A DNA stretch of 64,000 nucleotides, from positions 113,119 through 177,118 of the forward strand of contig NZ_JADEYH010000010.1 in the NCBI RefSeq assembly GCF_017114865.1. The letters run 5' to 3'. Of this stretch, positions 7,657 to 16,374 are shown piece after piece (positions within the stretch are counted from its first letter, which is position 1; every line of letters starts with the position of its first letter). Origin of the DNA: Streptomyces verrucosisporus. GTDB lineage: Bacteria > Actinomycetota > Actinomycetes > Streptomycetales > Streptomycetaceae. A program made the position numbers and the translations under genes. The notes under the pieces were generated by a model. That model saw only the letters and a list, made by a program, of their open reading frames with translations, had not been told where the DNA came from and ran no database searches.

Positions 7657-8982
7657 ATGCCGCAGCCCGACCGCCCCTCCGTCTGCCCCCGGTGCCATGA
7701 GCCACTGGAGGACGGTGATCTCCACCGCGGCGCGTGCGGCGCCGGTCCGACGGCCGGAACGGGCGACTCGCGGCCCTTGATCCCGCCGCCTCCGGCGGCG
7801 CCGCCCGCCGCAGCGGACGCCGTGCGGGACGGATCGGACTACCTTCTGCCGCCCCCCGCCACCGCGCCCTCCGTCCCGCGGGTACCGCCGCCTCCGGCGG
7901 TGCCGCCCGCGGTCCCCGCACCCCCCGCGGCCCCCGCCGCGCAGGCCGGAGACGGCGCACGGGCCGAAGACGCCGGACGGTCCGAAGGAGCGGGGCAGGC
8001 CGGTCCGCCGGCGCCGGACCCGCGTGAGAGCCCGTTCCCGCCCGGCGCCCACGGCGGCGCTCCGGCCGGCGGTGGACAGGAGCGGTGCGTCGCCTGCGGC
8101 ACCGGCGCCGTCGACGCCGAGGGCCGCTGCGAGCACTGCGGCCACGCCCAGCCGCGCGAGCGCGACCACATGGAGGAGGAGTCGGAGGGGGTCGCGGCGG
8201 TCAGCGACCGCGGACTGCGCCACCACCGCAACGAGGACTCCTTCGCCCTCTCGGCCGTCTCCCTGCCGGACGGCTTCCCGGCCGTGATCGCCGTCGTCTG
8301 CGACGGGGTGTCATCGGCGACCCGGCCGGACGAGGCCTCGGCCGCCGCCGCCGAGTCCGCGTGCGCGTCGATGAGGCGGTCCCTGCCGCGCGGCGCCGAC
8401 CCGCGGCAGGCGATGCACGACGCCCTGGTGGCCGCCTCCGAGGCCGTCAACGCCCTGGCACCGGAACCGCGCGACCCGGTGGAGAACGCCCCGGCCTGCA
8501 CCATCGTCGGCGCGGTGGTCGCAGGAGACCTCCTCACCGTCGGCTGGATCGGCGACAGCCGCGCCTACTGGATTCCCGAGGACCGCTCCACCGCGCCCGC
8601 CCGGCTCACCGAGGACGACTCCTGGGCCGCCCAGATGGTGGCGGCGGGCCTGATGGGGGAGGCCGAGGCGTACGCGGACGCCCGGGCGCACGCCATCACC
8701 GGGTGGCTGGGCGCGGACGCCTACGAACTCGACCCGCACACCGCCTCGTTCACCCCGGACCGGCCGGGTGTGGTGGTGGTGTGCACGGACGGGCTGTGGA
8801 ACTACGCCGAGTCCGCCGGGGAGATGGCCGAGACCGTCCCGGCCGACGCCCGTGCCCACCCGATGCGGTCCGCGCGGCACCTGGTGGGGCACGCGCTGGA
8901 CGGCGGCGGCCACGACAACGTGACGGTGGCGGTGCTCCCGTTCCCCGCGCCGCCCGGCGCCGGGCGGGCCGTGACCGGCTGA
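7657..8982 (+). CDS. PP2C-family protein Ser/Thr phosphatase with N-terminal zinc ribbons
   Basis: Metal-dependent protein phosphatase. The N-terminal 35 residues hold CPRCHEPLEDGD and a downstream CGAG, and about residue 145 begins a second zinc ribbon (CVACGTGAVDAEGRCEHC). Between them is a long Pro/Ala/Gly linker. The catalytic domain starts near residue 180 with SDRGLRHHRNEDSF, then VCDGVSSATRPDEASA (metal-binding Asp), WIGDSRAYW and VVVVCTDGLWNY, and ends GGGHDNVTVAVLPF; all PP2C metal motifs are present. The GAAGGA ribosome-binding site is 11 nt from ATG 7657 and 5 nt from an in-frame TTG at 7651, so the start may be 7651. It probably acts with the neighbouring FHA protein in a kinase/phosphatase circuit; no kinase is in the window. 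Confidence 0.88.
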   Translation: MPQPDRPSVCPRCHEPLEDGDLHRGACGAGPTAGTGDSRPLIPPPPAAPPAAADAVRDGSDYLLPPPATAPSVPRVPPPPAVPPAVPAPPAAPAAQAGDGARAEDAGRSEGAGQAGPPAPDPRESPFPPGAHGGAPAGGGQERCVACGTGAVDAEGRCEHCGHAQPRERDHMEEESEGVAAVSDRGLRHHRNEDSFALSAVSLPDGFPAVIAVVCDGVSSATRPDEASAAAAESACASMRRSLPRGADPRQAMHDALVAASEAVNALAPEPRDPVENAPACTIVGAVVAGDLLTVGWIGDSRAYWIPEDRSTAPARLTEDDSWAAQMVAAGLMGEAEAYADARAHAITGWLGADAYELDPHTASFTPDRPGVVVVCTDGLWNYAESAGEMAETVPADARAHPMRSARHLVGHALDGGGHDNVTVAVLPFPAPPGAGRAVTG

Positions 8983-9564
8983 CGCACCGCCCGCCGGGAG
9001 CGGCCGTCGCCGGAGTGCCTTCGCCGGATCGGGCGTACCGCGCCCCGCGACGGGCGGCAACCGGAACGAGTGCCGTCCGGCGGACGGCCGGTGCCGCCGG
9101 ACGGGCCGGCCGGAGGTGGCGCGGATCACGGCCGGCGCCTCCGCCACGGCCGGCACGCCGTTCCGCGGCGCCCGGCGGCAGCGGCCCGGCATGCGGTGCG
9201 TCGGCCGCGCCCGGCCGGTTCCGCTTCCGCCGTCCGGCGGTCCACCCGCAGGCAACAGGAGTTCCGGCCGGGCGGAAACGGTCCCGCGGGTGCCGGGCGG
9301 GACTCCCCGTCCCCGCCCTCCCGGCACCCGCCTCCCCGGGCGGCTCCGGGCCGTGGACCGATGCGCCGGCGGGCGGTCGCGTCCCGGAAACGGTGGAGAA
9401 GGCGGTGGGCGTGACCGCCCCCGAGCCCGGTACTGTTCCGCTGACGGCGGTGGTCCCTCGAGGCCGACGGGACCACCGGACGCGCGGCTCGAAGACCGGG
9501 GCGCGCGAAGAAGCGAACGATCGAGCGACGCGACACGGAGCCGCACGGAGGGGGAAGGACCGAC
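8983..9564. other. Intergenic region without recognisable gene
   Basis: About 580 bp between the PP2C and FHA genes. Several frames are open only because of high GC and none shows a family signature. It contains the inverted repeat at 9448-9478 and a GGGGGAAGGA ribosome-binding site for the FHA gene. Confidence 0.5.
9448..9478. repeat. Inverted repeat upstream of the FHA gene
   Basis: Perfect 10-bp arms CGGTGGTCCC and GGGACCACCG separated by 11 bp, about 87 bp before the FHA start. Could be an operator or an attenuator hairpin; function unknown. Confidence 0.5.
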
Positions 9565-10758
9565 ATGCCGACTTGCCCGAACGGCCATCAGTCGGCGGCC
9601 GACGACTGGTGCGAGGTGTGCGGCCACCGCATGGCCTCCGCTCCGGGTGTGCCCGCCGGTGCCGTCCCGCCGCCCCCGATGCCCGGCCGCGGCGGCTACG
9701 GCTATCCCGGCCCCGGAGTCGACTCCACGGCACAGGGCGAACCGTGCCCGCAGTGCCGCACCCCCCGCGAGGGTCAGTCCCCGGTCTGCGGGGAGTGCCG
9801 GTACAGCTTCCTCTCGCACTCCCCCGCCGCCTACAGTCCACCGCCCCCGCCCGCCCCGCCGTCGCAGATGCCCGGCGGCAGCATGAGCGGGCTGAACCTG
9901 CCGCCCGGCTTCCAGGCGCAGGGCCCGCCGTCTCCGCCCGCCCCGCCGCAGCAGCCCCAGCAACAGCAGCACCACGGGCAGCCGCAGCACACCCAGCCCC
10001 CGCACGGGCAGCCCGACTACGGCCGCTCCGACTACGGACAGCAGCCCGGCTACGGCTACCCCCAGCAGCCCCCGGCCCCCCAGCCACCACAGCACCAGCC
10101 CCCGCACCACCAGCAGCCGCAGGGAGGCGGCGGTGACGACTGGCCGCTCCCGCCGCCCTCACACGGCGGCCAGCAGACCGGTCAGCACACCCAGCCCCCG
10201 CACGGACAGCCCGACTACGGCCGCTCCGACTACGGACAGCAGCCCGGCTACGGCTACCCCCAGCAGCCCCCGGCCCCCCAGCCACCACAGCACCAGCCCC
10301 CGCACCACCAGCAGCCGCAGCATCAGCAGGGGCCGCCGCCCCAGCAGCAGCCCGCGAACTGGGCGGTGACGGTCGGGCCCGACCACGAGTACTTCACCGC
10401 GATGATGCGGCGCAGCGGCCCCGAGGGGGCCGGGCTCAACATGCCCGCCTACACCGCCGAGCAGCGCGTCCAGCTCAGCGGCCCCCAGGTCACCATCGGC
10501 CGCCGCCGCCACTCCACCGGCGAGTCGCCCGACATCGACCTGGGCCGCTCGCCGGAGGACCCGGGGGTCTCGCACCAGCACGCGGTGCTGGTGCGGCAGC
10601 CCGACGGAAGCTGGTCCGTGGTCGACCAGGACTCCACCAACGGCACCACCATCAACGGCGCCGAGGACCCGATCCAGCCGTTCGTCCCCACCCCGCTCCA
10701 GGAGGGCGACCGGGTGCACGTCGGCGCGTGGACCACGATCACCCTGCACCGGGGCTGA
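9565..10758 (+). CDS. Zinc-ribbon FHA-domain protein
   Basis: 397 residues in three parts. Residues 1-25 and about 58-80 form zinc ribbons ([19 protein letters not shown] and [10 protein letters not shown]...CGECR). Residues about 90-265 are a Gln/Pro/His/Tyr-rich low-complexity linker containing a 46-residue segment present twice. Residues about 270-397 form an FHA domain, which binds phosphothreonine peptides, with motifs [16 protein letters not shown] and [10 protein letters not shown]. It is downstream of the PP2C gene with a similar zinc-ribbon start, suggesting both proteins serve the same signalling pathway. ATG 9565 has a strong GGGGGAAGGA ribosome-binding site. Confidence 0.88.
   Translation: MPTCPNGHQSAADDWCEVCGHRMASAPGVPAGAVPPPPMPGRGGYGYPGPGVDSTAQGEPCPQCRTPREGQSPVCGECRYSFLSHSPAAYSPPPPPAPPSQMPGGSMSGLNLPPGFQAQGPPSPPAPPQQPQQQQHHGQPQHTQPPHGQPDYGRSDYGQQPGYGYPQQPPAPQPPQHQPPHHQQPQGGGGDDWPLPPPSHGGQQTGQHTQPPHGQPDYGRSDYGQQPGYGYPQQPPAPQPPQHQPPHHQQPQHQQGPPPQQQPANWAVTVGPDHEYFTAMMRRSGPEGAGLNMPAYTAEQRVQLSGPQVTIGRRRHSTGESPDIDLGRSPEDPGVSHQHAVLVRQPDGSWSVVDQDSTNGTTINGAEDPIQPFVPTPLQEGDRVHVGAWTTITLHRG
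9985..10320 (+). repeat. 138-bp near-perfect direct repeat within the FHA gene
   Basis: Two copies, 9985-10122 and 10183-10320, are offset by 198 bp and nearly identical (one difference noted, CACGGGCAG versus CACGGACAG). They encode a repeated Gln/Pro/Tyr/His-rich segment. The near identity suggests recent duplication or gene conversion; both copies keep the reading frame. Confidence 0.93.
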
Positions 10759-10876
10759 CACCCCGGGCCGGCCCCCGGCCTGCGACTGACCGGTGCCCCG
10801 GCCAGGCCGGGGCACCACCGCCCAAGCCCCGGCACAGGACCCGGCCCGCCCGGTGATACCGTCCCGGACCCCCGCC

Positions 10877-10903
10877 AGTGCCGGAAGGCGATGTTCCGGC
10901 ACT
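10877..10903. promoter_or_regulatory. Inverted repeat just before the ABC ATPase start
   Basis: Perfect 10-bp arms AGTGCCGGAA and TTCCGGCACT around a 7-bp spacer, ending 12 bp before ATG 10916. No ribosome-binding site lies between, and CACTAG in the right arm could be a -10 element, so the ATPase mRNA may be leaderless with this repeat acting as an operator over the promoter. Confidence 0.45.
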
Positions 10904-10915
10904 AGCCTCCGTCCC

Positions 10916-11644
10916 ATGACAGACGCCGCGATCACAGTCGAGGGACTGCGCAAGCGGTACGGGGACGTACAAGCCGTCGACGGGGTGTCCCTCACCGTCG
11001 AACGCGGCGAGTTCTACGGCATCCTCGGACCGAACGGCGCGGGCAAGACGACCACCCTGGAGATGACCGAGGGCCTGCGCAAACCGGACGAGGGGACGGT
11101 CCGGCTGCTCGGCCGGTCCCCCTTCCCCCGCGACCCGGCGCTGCTGCGCCGCATGGGCGTCCAGCTCCAGGCGTCGGCGTTCTTCGAGAAGCTGACCGCC
11201 CGCGAGCAGATCCGCACCTTCGCCTCCCTCTACGGCGTCTCCTCCGAGCGCGCCGACGCGATGCTGGAGACAGTCGGCCTGACCGGGAAGGCCGGCACCC
11301 GCGAGAACAAACTCTCCGGGGGCCAGGCGCAGCGGCTGTCCATAGCCTGCGCGCTGGTCCACGACCCGGAGCTGGTGTTCCTGGACGAGCCGACCACCGG
11401 CCTCGACCCGCAGGCCCGCCGCAATCTGTGGGACCTGCTGCGCGCCATCAACCAGGAGGGCCGCACCGTGGTGCTCACCACGCACTACATGGACGAGGCC
11501 GAGACGCTGTGCGACCGGGTGGCGGTGATGGACCACGGCCGCGTGCTGCGTGTGGGCGCCCCGGCCGATCTGGTGGCGGAGCTGGGCGTGGACTCCCTGG
11601 AGGACGTCTTCCTCCAGCTGACCGGACGGGAGTACCGCCAGTGA
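10916..11644 (+). CDS. ABC transporter ATP-binding protein (drug-export type)
   Basis: 242-residue nucleotide-binding subunit of a two-gene exporter. Walker A is GPNGAGKTT (residues 38-46), the signature is LSGGQAQRLS, Walker B is LVFLDEPTTGLDP and the switch His is in TTHYMDEAE. The start at ATG 10916 gives the standard family N-terminus (ITVEGLRKRYGDVQAVDG); an ORF extension to 10793 crosses the inverted repeat and is not homologous. The stop overlaps the permease GTG by 4 bp, so the subunits are co-translated. Substrate unknown. Confidence 0.9.
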   Translation: MTDAAITVEGLRKRYGDVQAVDGVSLTVERGEFYGILGPNGAGKTTTLEMTEGLRKPDEGTVRLLGRSPFPRDPALLRRMGVQLQASAFFEKLTAREQIRTFASLYGVSSERADAMLETVGLTGKAGTRENKLSGGQAQRLSIACALVHDPELVFLDEPTTGLDPQARRNLWDLLRAINQEGRTVVLTTHYMDEAETLCDRVAVMDHGRVLRVGAPADLVAELGVDSLEDVFLQLTGREYRQ

Positions 11645-12711
11645 GCGCCAAGACGTTCGCCAGCCTCTCCAAGGCGATGGCCCTGGGCCTGCTGCGGGAC
11701 CGTACGGCCGCCTTCTTCATGCTGGTCTTCCCGCTGATGTTCCTGGTGCTGTTCGGCGCGCTGTTCCAGAACGACTCGACGGCCCGGGCGGAGATCGTCC
11801 AGATAGGCCGGGTGGAGATCTTCGACTCCCTGCCGCGCGAGGCGCGCGAGGGGCTGGAGGAGGTCCTGGAGATCAGACGGTCCGACGACAGGGACGCGGC
11901 CCTGGAGGAGGTTCGCGCGGGCGATGTGGACGCCGCCGTCTGGCAGGAGGGCGACGAGGTGCGGCTGCGCTACTCGGCCGCCGACCGGGTCCGGGCGGGC
12001 AACGCGCGGGCACTGGTCGACTCGGTCGTCCAGCAGGCCAACATCGCCGCGACCGGGCAGCCGCCCGCCTACGCGCTGACCGCCCGCCAGGTGGAGGACG
12101 AGTCGCTGAAGCCGATCCAGTTCCTCACTCCGGGCCTGCTCGGCTGGGCGGTGGCGATGGGCGCGGTCTTCGGTTCGGCGTTCACCCTGGTCAACTGGCG
12201 CAAGAAGCGCATCCTGCGGCGGCTGTGGCTGGCCCCGGTGAGCGCGGGCACGGTCATCGCGGCCCGCATCGGGGTGAGCGTGGCGCTGGCCCTCGTCCAG
12301 ACCGCGGTCTTCCTCGGCGTGGCCTCCATCCCCTACTACGGCCTGGAGCTGAGCGGCCACTGGTGGCTGGCCGTACCGCTGGTGGTGTGCGGCACGCTGG
12401 CCTTCATGTCCATCGGGCTGGTCGTCGGCGCCTGGGCCAAGAGCGAGGAGGCGGCGAACGGAGTGGCCCAGGTGGTCATCCTGCCGATGGCCTTCCTGTC
12501 CGGCGCCTTCTTCCCACTGGACATCGCGCCGGCCTGGATCCGGGCGCTCTCCGGCCTCTTCCCGCTGACGTATCTGAACGAGGCGATGCAGGACGTCCTC
12601 TCCCGCGGCCAGTCCTGGGGCGCGGTGCTGCCCGTCATGGGCGGGCTGCTGCTGTTCGCGGCGGTCCTGACGGCCGTGGCCGCCCGGCTCTTCCGCTGGG
12701 ACGACGCCTGA
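11641..12711 (+). CDS. ABC-2 type transporter permease
   Basis: 356-residue membrane subunit for the upstream ATPase. The first transmembrane helix (about residues 18-40, [18 protein letters not shown]) is followed by a large extracytoplasmic domain of roughly 130 residues. Five more helices lie in the C-terminal half, including [18 protein letters not shown] and the end segment [17 protein letters not shown]. This topology is typical of ABC-2 drug or lipid exporters. GTG 11641 overlaps the ATPase stop. Substrate not predictable. Confidence 0.88.
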   Translation: MSAKTFASLSKAMALGLLRDRTAAFFMLVFPLMFLVLFGALFQNDSTARAEIVQIGRVEIFDSLPREAREGLEEVLEIRRSDDRDAALEEVRAGDVDAAVWQEGDEVRLRYSAADRVRAGNARALVDSVVQQANIAATGQPPAYALTARQVEDESLKPIQFLTPGLLGWAVAMGAVFGSAFTLVNWRKKRILRRLWLAPVSAGTVIAARIGVSVALALVQTAVFLGVASIPYYGLELSGHWWLAVPLVVCGTLAFMSIGLVVGAWAKSEEAANGVAQVVILPMAFLSGAFFPLDIAPAWIRALSGLFPLTYLNEAMQDVLSRGQSWGAVLPVMGGLLLFAAVLTAVAARLFRWDDA

Positions 12712-12745
12712 GGTCCCCGGCCGCCCACCGGGCCGGGCCCGGGTC

Positions 12746-12765
12746 CTCGGGGCACGGGCCCCGAG
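12746..12765 (+). terminator. Short hairpin after the ABC operon
   Basis: Perfect 8-bp stem CTCGGGGC/GCCCCGAG with an ACGG loop, 35 bp after the permease stop. Plausible intrinsic terminator. Confidence 0.45.
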
Positions 12766-12808
12766 CCCTGAGGGCATGGGGCGGGCATCTGCGACCATGG
12801 GGGGCGTG

Positions 12809-13210
12809 ATGGAGATTCCGCGTGGCGACGTGCAGACGCAGACCTTCTTCGAGCAGGTCGGGGGCGAGGAGACCTTCCGGCGGCTGGTGCGCCGGTTCTA
12901 CGAGGGTGTGGCCGGGGATCCGCTGCTGCGGCCGATGTACCCGGAGGAGGACCTCGGGCCGGCCGGGGAGCGGCTGGCGCTGTTCCTGATGCAGTACTGG
13001 GGCGGGCCCCGGACGTACAGCGAGCAGCGGGGGCACCCCCGGCTGCGCATGCGGCACGTGCCCTTCAGGGTCGACCGCGCGGCCCACGACGCCTGGCTGC
13101 GGCACATGCGCGACGCCGTGGACGAACTCGGTCTGGCCCCCGAGCACGAGCGGCAGTTGTGGGACTACCTGGTCTACGCGGCCGCCTCGATGGTCAACAC
13201 CCCGGACTGA
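12809..13210 (+). CDS. Group II truncated haemoglobin
   Basis: 133-residue globin of the trHbO class, binding haem and O2/NO. It shows the typical order [19 protein letters not shown], the proximal His region RLRMRHVPF and the conserved Trp of helix G in DAWLRHM, ending with [13 protein letters not shown]. Starts at ATG 12797, GTG 12806 and ATG 12809 are all in frame; the family N-terminus favours 12806 or 12809, with TGGGGGG as a weak ribosome-binding site. Confidence 0.88.
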   Translation: MEIPRGDVQTQTFFEQVGGEETFRRLVRRFYEGVAGDPLLRPMYPEEDLGPAGERLALFLMQYWGGPRTYSEQRGHPRLRMRHVPFRVDRAAHDAWLRHMRDAVDELGLAPEHERQLWDYLVYAAASMVNTPD

Positions 13211-13237
13211 CCCCCGCGCCTCGCACGCACACGGCGC

Positions 13238-13290
13238 ACACGGCGAAGCCCCGGCCCTTCTCTCTCACACGGGCCGGGGCTTCGCCGTGT
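13238..13290. terminator. Bidirectional terminator between convergent genes
   Basis: Perfect 20-bp inverted repeat (13238-13257 and 13271-13290, arms starting ACACGGCGAAGC) with a 13-nt loop, between the globin gene (+) and the 13314-14042 gene (-). A stem this long and symmetrical can terminate transcription from both sides. Confidence 0.85.
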
Positions 13291-13313
13291 CGTCCGCCGT
13301 TCGCGCAGATGCC

Positions 13314-14042
13314 TCACAGCGGGGTGACGCTCAGCCCCGGCACGCCCCGCCCGGCGCCGCGCACGGCGACCGAGCCGTACGGGGTGCGCAGCCGCAGCCA
13401 GGTGCCGGCGGCCAGCACCGCCACCGCGGCGTCCCGCCCGCCGGCGACGGGCGGCGGCCCCTGCGGGCCGGCCGCCGGGGCCGGGCCGCGCGAGCGCAGC
13501 ATGCCCAGCGCCTGCGCTGCGTGCACGGCGCGCAGCGGCAGCCCCGTACCGCCGCCCAGGGGGCGGGACCAGATCTCCTCCGCCAGCGCGTCCAGCGCCT
13601 CGCGGGTGCGCTCGCCGGAAGCCAGCGCCTCGCTGCGCCGCCGGAACTCGGCGACCACCGAGGCGGCCGCCGCGCGCACCGACTCGTACGGCAGCTCGCC
13701 CACCGGACGCCAGCCGCCGCGCGGCGGCAGCAGACCGGCCCAGGGCGGGCCGGTCACGGCGGCGGGCACGGAGAAGGCCTCGGAGGCCTCGTCGAGGCCC
13801 TCCAGCAGTTCCCCGGCGGAGACCGTCGCGTCCAGGTCCGCCGCCTCGGTCAGCCGGGCGGTGCGCACGGCCAGCACCTCGAAGCGGGCCGGGCGCGCGA
13901 AGACGCCCAGAACGCCGTCGCCGGTCGCCCTCAGCCGTACCGCCGCGGCCTTCTCCCAGCGCAGCAGCCGCCCCAGGAGGGCGGCCAGCTCGGCCGCCTC
14001 CCCGGGGTCGGCGAACACCAGACGTGGGGGCTGTCCGCTCAT
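13314..14042 (-). CDS. Conserved actinobacterial protein of unknown function
   Basis: 242-residue soluble protein beginning MSGQPPRLVFADPGEAAELAALLGR. It is Ala/Leu/Arg-rich with no signal peptide, membrane segment or motif I recognise. Its start overlaps the end of the thioesterase gene by 4 bp (ATGA), so it is translationally coupled to it. A link to acyl-CoA metabolism is inferred from context only. Confidence 0.75.
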   Translation of the reverse strand: MSGQPPRLVFADPGEAAELAALLGRLLRWEKAAAVRLRATGDGVLGVFARPARFEVLAVRTARLTEAADLDATVSAGELLEGLDEASEAFSVPAAVTGPPWAGLLPPRGGWRPVGELPYESVRAAAASVVAEFRRRSEALASGERTREALDALAEEIWSRPLGGGTGLPLRAVHAAQALGMLRSRGPAPAAGPQGPPPVAGGRDAAVAVLAAGTWLRLRTPYGSVAVRGAGRGVPGLSVTPL

Positions 14043-14479
14043 CCGGCGGCGTCCCCCGTCGCGCTGTCGTCCAGGTACTCCTTGAGGAACGCCTTCTCCT
14101 CGTCACTGAGCCGGCGCGGACGCTCGCGCTCCAGGTCGTAGGGGACCACGACCGTCGAGGCCCGCACGTAGACGGTGTCCCCCTCACCGGGGCCGTCCTT
14201 GACCTCGTAGGCGACCGTCAGCGAGGCCGCTCCGATCCTGGTCACCCACATCTCCACCACGACCGGCTCGTGCCGGTGCACCAGCGGGCGCAGATAGGAG
14301 ATCTCGTGCCCGGCCACCACCGAACCGCCGGTGAAGGCCCCCGACGCCGCCTGGCGGGCGAGGCGGAACATGAAGTCGATCCGCGCCTCCTCCAGGTACC
14401 TCAGGAACACGACGTTGTTGACGTGCCCGAAGGAGTCCATGTCGGACCAGCGCAGGGGACAGGGGAATGTGTGGCGCAC
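14039..14479 (-). CDS. Acyl-CoA thioesterase (hotdog fold, 4-HBT type)
   Basis: 146 residues, the usual length of a single hotdog-domain thioesterase. The signature RWSDMDSFGHVNNVVFLRYLEEAR carries the catalytic Asp region and the GHVNN turn of the 4-hydroxybenzoyl-CoA thioesterase family. It hydrolyses acyl-CoA to free acid plus CoA; chain specificity cannot be told. It lies 6 bp downstream of ettA on the same strand. Confidence 0.88.
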   Translation of the reverse strand: MRHTFPCPLRWSDMDSFGHVNNVVFLRYLEEARIDFMFRLARQAASGAFTGGSVVAGHEISYLRPLVHRHEPVVVEMWVTRIGAASLTVAYEVKDGPGEGDTVYVRASTVVVPYDLERERPRRLSDEEKAFLKEYLDDSATGDAAG

Positions 14480-14485
14480 GCCTTC

Positions 14486-16150
14486 TCAGCCCCGCGTCAG
14501 CTTCTTGTAGGTGGTGCGGTGCGGACGGGCGGCGTCCGGTCCGAGGCGCTCCACCTTGTTCTTCTCGTACGACTCGAAGTTGCCCTCGAACCAGAACCAC
14601 TTGCTCTCGCCCTCGTAGGCGAGGATGTGGGTGGCCACGCGGTCCAGGAACCAGCGGTCGTGGGAGACCACCACGGCGCAGCCGGGGAACTCCAGCAGCG
14701 CGTTCTCCAGCGAGGACAGGGTCTCGACGTCGAGGTCGTTGGTCGGCTCGTCGAGCAGGAGCAGGTTGCCGCCCTGCTTGAGGGTGAGCGCCAGGTTCAG
14801 CCGGTTGCGCTCACCGCCGGAGAGGACCCCCGCCGGCTTCTGCTGGTCCGGGCCCTTGAAGCCGAACGCGGAGACGTAGGCGCGCGAGGGCATCTCGACC
14901 TGGCCGACGTTGATGTAGTCCAGCTCGTCGGAGACGACGGCCCACAGCGTCTTCTTGGGGTCGATGTTGGCGCGGGCCTGGTCGACGTAGGAGATCTTGA
15001 CCGTTTCGCCGACCTTGATGCTGCCGGAGTCCGGCTCCTCCAGACCCTGGATCATCTTGAACAGCGTGGTCTTGCCCGCGCCGTTGGGGCCGATGACGCC
15101 GACGATGCCGTTGCGCGGCAGGGTGAAGGACAGGTCGTCGATGAGGACCTTGTCACCGAACGCCTTGTGCAGACCCTCGACCTCGACCACGACGTTGCCC
15201 AGACGCGGGCCCGGCGGGATCTGGATCTCCTCGAAGTCCAGCTTGCGGGTCTTCTCGGCCTCGGCGGCCATCTCCTCGTAGCGCGTCAGACGCGCCTTGG
15301 ACTTCGCCTGGCGGCCCTTGGCGTTGGAGCGGACCCACTCCAGCTCCTCCTTGAGGCGCTTGGCGCGCTTGGCGTCCTTCTGCCCCTCGACCTTGAGTCG
15401 GGCCTGCTTCTTCTCCAGGTAGGTGGAGTAGTTGCCCTCGTAGGGGTGGGCGCGGCCGCGGTCGAGCTCGAGGATCCACTCGGCGACGTTGTCCAGGAAG
15501 TACCGGTCGTGGGTGATGGCCACGACGGTGCCCTCGTACTTGGCCAGGTGCTGCTCCAGCCACAGCACGGACTCGGCGTCCAGGTGGTTGGTGGGCTCGT
15601 CCAGCAGCAGCAGGTCGGGGGCCTCCAGCAGCAGCTTGCACAGCGCGACGCGGCGCTTCTCACCGCCGGAGAGGTTGGTGACGGGCCAGTCGCCGGGCGG
15701 GCAGCCCAGGGCGTCCATGGCCTGCTCCAGCTGGGCGTCCAGGTCCCAGGCGTTCGCGTGGTCGAGCTGCTCCTGGAGCTTGCCCATCTCCTCCATCAGC
15801 TCGTCGGTGTACTCGGTCGCCATCTGCTCGGCGATCTCGTTGAACCGGTCGAGCTTGCCCTTGATCTCCGCGACGCCGTCCTGGACGTTCTCCAGCACCG
15901 TCTTGGACTCGTCCAGCGGGGGCTCCTGGAGGAGGATGCCGACGCTGTAGCCGGGGGCGAGGAAGGCGTCGCCGTTGGACGGCTGCTCCAGCCCGGCCAT
16001 GATCTTCAGCACCGTGGACTTTCCGGCGCCGTTGGGGCCCACGACACCGATCTTCGCTCCGGGCAGGAAGCTCAGCGTGACGTCGTCGAGAATCACCTTG
16101 TCGCCGTGCGCCTTACGCGCCTTGCGCATGGTGTAGATGTACTCAGCCAA
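14486..16150 (-). CDS. ettA: Energy-dependent translational throttle protein EttA (ABC-F)
   Basis: 554-residue ABC-F ATPase without membrane domains. ABC domain 1 has Walker A GPNGAGKST (residues 38-46) and signature LSGGEKRRVA. The inter-domain linker is long, charged and helical (KKQARLKVEGQKDAKRAK). ABC domain 2 has GPNGAGKTT and LSGGERNRLN with LLLLDEPTNDLD. The arm region typical of EttA is present in domain 1. EttA binds the ribosomal E site and gates entry into elongation according to the ADP/ATP ratio. The length and both intact ATP sites fit EttA rather than antibiotic-resistance ABC-F proteins. Confidence 0.95.
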   Translation of the reverse strand: MAEYIYTMRKARKAHGDKVILDDVTLSFLPGAKIGVVGPNGAGKSTVLKIMAGLEQPSNGDAFLAPGYSVGILLQEPPLDESKTVLENVQDGVAEIKGKLDRFNEIAEQMATEYTDELMEEMGKLQEQLDHANAWDLDAQLEQAMDALGCPPGDWPVTNLSGGEKRRVALCKLLLEAPDLLLLDEPTNHLDAESVLWLEQHLAKYEGTVVAITHDRYFLDNVAEWILELDRGRAHPYEGNYSTYLEKKQARLKVEGQKDAKRAKRLKEELEWVRSNAKGRQAKSKARLTRYEEMAAEAEKTRKLDFEEIQIPPGPRLGNVVVEVEGLHKAFGDKVLIDDLSFTLPRNGIVGVIGPNGAGKTTLFKMIQGLEEPDSGSIKVGETVKISYVDQARANIDPKKTLWAVVSDELDYINVGQVEMPSRAYVSAFGFKGPDQQKPAGVLSGGERNRLNLALTLKQGGNLLLLDEPTNDLDVETLSSLENALLEFPGCAVVVSHDRWFLDRVATHILAYEGESKWFWFEGNFESYEKNKVERLGPDAARPHRTTYKKLTRG

Positions 16151-16267
16151 GAGAAACCGTCCGGCAATCAGGGAGTGGGCAGATACACCCCATCTTGCCG
16201 CACCCCCGCGCTGGGACGAAAACGAGTACCGCGGCGACCTGTGTCACGGCCCCGGGCCGTGAAAAGA

Positions 16268-16302
16268 CCGTGTGCCGCCGCAGGAGGTGCGGCGGCACAC
16301 GG
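16268..16302 (-). terminator. Terminator of the surface-protein gene
   Basis: Perfect 15-bp stem (CCGTGTGCCGCCGCA and complement) with a 5-nt GGAGG loop, about 75 bp past the stop of the minus-strand surface-protein gene and before the ettA promoter region. Confidence 0.75.
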
Positions 16303-16374
16303 CCGGGTGATCCGGGTGGTCCGGGCGGATCAGGCGATCACGCCCGGACCGGTGGAGCTGTGTGGGACGACGGC

